Shown here piece by piece: positions 60,816-64,000 of a stretch of 64,000 nt of DNA. The stretch comes from Vespula vulgaris (taxonomy: Eukaryota; Arthropoda; Insecta; Hymenoptera; Vespidae): NCBI RefSeq assembly GCF_905475345.1, contig NC_066586.1:10176400-10240399 (forward strand), in the 5' to 3' direction. A program made the translations under genes and the position numbers. Within the stretch, counting starts at the first letter, position 1; each line of letters starts with the position of its first letter. The notes beneath the pieces were generated by a model. It did not search any database, was not told the DNA's origin, and saw only the letters and a list, made by a program, of their open reading frames with translations.

Positions 60816-63367
60816 CAAACGTTACGACTGCGGCTGTAAATTCGCGATATGATGAAAAAGAAGAGTGCTATACATTTTATCAATTTTATCCATTAGAAAT
60901 TAGAGATAACTCCGCATAAACTCATGAGAACGAGGTTTTATGATACTTCGAGAAATTCGTCTTTTCCTCCTCTTTTTCCCTTTTAAAACTTTGTTCGCCT
61001 TATTCTCTTCACGATAAATACATTAATAAATATCTTTGAAAGAAAATAAGTTGAAGAACTAAGATATAGCGCGATAAAAAAGATATTCCGAAATGACAAA
61101 TTGATTTTTCAGCAGTTCGTTCGAGAAACGGTTTAACATTGAATGGATTCTTCAATTACTTTTGTTGGGTATTGCTTTTATGGCGTCGCGAGAAATTAAT
61201 CGAAATAATGTAAATGAACGCTAGAGAAACAGACGTAGACCAAAAGATGTACTTATTTTAAGCACAAAGAAAAATTGAAGATGTGAAAGAAACTACGAAA
61301 ACGAAAGTTCCTTCCATGGGTGCTAGTGTATTCAAAAATGTCTAATAATCACTCAGCAAGACGCGCGTCGAATATTCAGGAGCGCATCAACAGGTGGTCA
61401 TCCACCTCTTTTTTCTCTTCTGTTTGGTATCCTTGGTATTCGACCAAAGCTGCGTATCCTAAAATCTTTTAGTCTCACATCCTAAAGTTTTTACACTGAC
61501 AAAATGTAACATTTCTCCCGCTAACAGCCTTTTTTACTGTTCGTTAATTATTTGATGGAATAACAGTCGTATAACTTACTCCGAACTGAAGCTCAATTTT
61601 ATTTTATTCCATTTTATCAACATCAAATGTATCTTTAAAACGACAAGATTTAAATACACATGGGACGCTCTAAATCTCTTTACGCTTGATGTATCGCGTA
61701 TAATTTGGTGAATATGAGCATTCGAGAGAAGGAAAAAGAGGGACAAAGAGAGAAAGAGAGAGAGAGAGAGAGAACGGAAAAGAGGAAGAAAGAAAACGAG
61801 AAAAAAGTAACGAGAAAGCGCTGACTCAGAACGAGCGGCTATCGAGTTATTTCAGCGCCGAGATAAGCGTTATCCGTTCGCATCCCCCTCGGCCATGAAT
61901 ATTAACGAATTTTGACGTAGTACGCCGGATAAGATTTGAATGGTAACGGTAGAACTGCGTTTGTGTGCGTGATGATCCTCAAATGAAATTAGTTAATTCT
62001 CGCGTTATAACTGAGAACCGTCCATCAGCGATTCTAGGTCAATAAAAGAGACAACGAATCACAAAACTCTAAACTCTTCTCGTCTTCGATAGAGAATCTG
62101 TCTGATTGTAAAAATAAGGTGGAAAACTTCTGAAGAATTCGAGATTAGCCAAAACTCTTTTTACGAATTGGCAAAATCAAGTACGCGAATCGTTCCTCGC
62201 AAATCAAATTCGAATGTCTCAATCTCAAGAAGTTTGCCACCAAATCGGATAAACCAAAGCGGTCTTCTCCACGTTGCTACTCGTACCGTTCATTGTCTCG
62301 GACAGCGGACAATTATTCCTCCGTTAATTGAGTTACGCGGCGGCCTAAATGCTTTATGAATATTCATATTCTCACCGTAGAATCCATTCTCTCTCTGTCT
62401 TTCTCTCTTTTGGTTTATCTCCCTTTTTCTTCACATCTACCTATAGACGGTACCGTACCACTGAAAAGAAAAAGTTGTCATGAGTTAAAAATGTAATGAA
62501 ATTAGAAAATTATGTTCACTCATCGTTCCGTGCAGACGTTACAGATTTTCGAGCTTTTTATTATCTTCCTACGTTATCTTCGTCTCTAACATTTTCAACG
62601 AAAATTATCGAATCGTTCATCGTAAGAAACGAAAATCATTCGTTTCTCTCTTTATTAATTTCCTCTTTTTATCAAAAATTGACGTAAAAAGTACGATTCC
62701 GTTATAATACATGTAAATCATACTTTAATATATTTTAAGATAGAAAGAATATGGTTCTAGAGACAGATATTGTAAAAATAATGATATTTAAAAATTTTTA
62801 TTAAGATATAAAGCGTTACATTTAATCGTACAGTTAGATGCGAACATAAAATCGTCTACTTTTTCTTTCCACGGAGATTTTACGCCAGGAATCTTCCTTG
62901 CGAAAAACGCGTTTGGCGACAAAATAATTGCAGACGGCTGAAAGACGTTCTTATCATTAGAAAGGTCGGATGAAGAGGCAGGAAGTTAAGAAAGAAGAAA
63001 AGAAAAAATAAGAAGAGCGGTAAGACGAATCAGTCAGATTCTTCTCTCGTTTTTTCCATTTCCCGATTTGACCAGACTTTCTCGAGTTGCGTGATACGAC
63101 AAAGTGAGTCTTGGTCGTTGCCGTCGTCGTCATCCTCCTCCTCGTTGCGAAGTGGGCGGACGACGAGGTGACTTAGAGAGATTGCGATTTGCATAATGCA
63201 ATTCAACGGAATCCCGTTTCAAGGAAAAGTCAAGAAGAACAGGGCAATTACAATGAAACTCCATGGGGCGCAGTGGCTTTCATGGCCCTGCTACCGGCCA
63301 CCTAGGCGACATCGGCTTTATAAATATTCAGCTGGTCATTAAGGTGAAAGAGACAGCGAGAAAAAAG

Positions 63368-63372
<5 letters not shown>
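60816..63372. other. Gene-free sequence
   Basis: A (GA)n run lies near 61745-61772. The rest is AT-rich with short open frames only. A GC-richer, non-repetitive stretch at about 63180-63350 could be a conserved non-coding element, but nothing in it is recognisable. Confidence 0.45.

Positions 63373-63402
<30 letters not shown>
63373..63402. repeat. (GA)n microsatellite
   Basis: Fifteen GA units followed by GAAGGAAGGG sequence. Confidence 0.95.
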
Positions 63403-63405
<3 letters not shown>

Positions 63406-64000
63406 AGGAAGGGAGAGAAGAAAAAAGGAGTCAGAGAAAAGGGATAAAAGTATAGGCGAATGTATATAAAAGTTTCACGAAATAGAACGTAAAGCCGCTC
63501 GCTGTTACGCGCTCTCCTGGTTTCCGCTAATTTCATTCAAAATACCCGCTCTAACTGTGCGTCCTTTGCGCTGTGTACGAGTTCTCCTCGTCTTTCCTTT
63601 CCTTTCCTTTCATTCGATTTTCTGGCGAGACACAGCAAAAGAGAGAGAAAGATTCGCGTTCACGACTCGTTTCGCGTCCTGAATGATAATACGAACATAT
63701 GTATGCAATCATGCAAATGTTATGCACGCGATACAGATTTTTTGCAGGCTCTCGGCCGAATTAAAACGATCCCGGTAGCGACGAATGTTTTCGTAGCAAA
63801 AGCGTATGAAAATACGCCAGTGGAAGATGAAACCGTCGCAATTTTCATTCTTGGTGGACTTTGCTCTTCACCACATTTACCATTAGCTATTAAGCACATT
63901 GATTAATATGATATTAAAATCTTAACTTTGTAAGTTACGAGTAATTCTTTAACTTAGAGAGAAATGGTTTCTTACATTTACACACAACCCTCGTAGCGAG
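63403..64000. other. Gene-free sequence at window end
   Basis: Holds a short CTTTC pentanucleotide run at about 63593-63611. A 67-codon plus-strand frame (63703-63906) is open and not low-complexity but unrecognised. A gene continuing beyond the window cannot be excluded. Confidence 0.4.

Overview
The window looks like nuclear DNA of an insect, most probably a hymenopteran (bee, ant or wasp). The evidence is compositional and indirect: AT-rich sequence in which CpG is nevertheless common, a very high density of (CT)n/(GA)n microsatellites, relics of LTR and non-LTR retrotransposons, and no bacterial gene structure. I recognised no protein-coding exon of a host gene, no rRNA gene, no intact tRNA gene, no known microRNA and no CRISPR array. 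Reading frames of 60 to 177 codons occur throughout on both strands, but they overlap one another, run through simple repeats, or resemble no family I know. I read the window as intergenic or intronic.

Layout. From 1 to 32.5 kb there is gene-free sequence with two clear minisatellites (43-bp unit at 4.4 kb, 49-bp unit at 6.7 kb) and many pyrimidine or purine tracts, densest between 9.4 and 18.6 kb. From about 20.4 to 23.1 kb the sequence is markedly AT-rich. From 32.6 to 35.9 kb lies the best-supported feature: a degraded Ty3/gypsy-type LTR retrotransposon on the minus strand (33027-35685). It has two recognisable LTRs, a polypurine tract, and remnants of gag nucleocapsid, protease, the start of reverse transcriptase, and integrase. 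The reverse-transcriptase core and most of RNase H are missing. It is flanked on the right, and possibly on the left, by pieces of a second gypsy-like element in the opposite orientation, so this looks like one element inserted into another.

From 42.3 to 42.5 kb there is a tRNA-like, SINE-like repeat. A related copy at 48.84 kb is joined directly to the 3' half of a non-LTR retrotransposon (48.9-50.0 kb, plus strand). The rest (36-42 kb, 42.5-48.8 kb, 50-64 kb) is gene-free by my reading, with further microsatellites, an unusually strong 44-nt hairpin at 53.43 kb, and a degenerate 40-bp repeat at 56.4 kb.

The genes do not form a pathway. What can be described is a history of transposon insertion, nesting and decay against a background of expanding simple repeats. 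I found no convincing undescribed biological system. The most useful leads are the nested gypsy pair, the SINE-like family and its junction with the LINE fragment, the minisatellite with an internal dyad, and the 53.43-kb hairpin.
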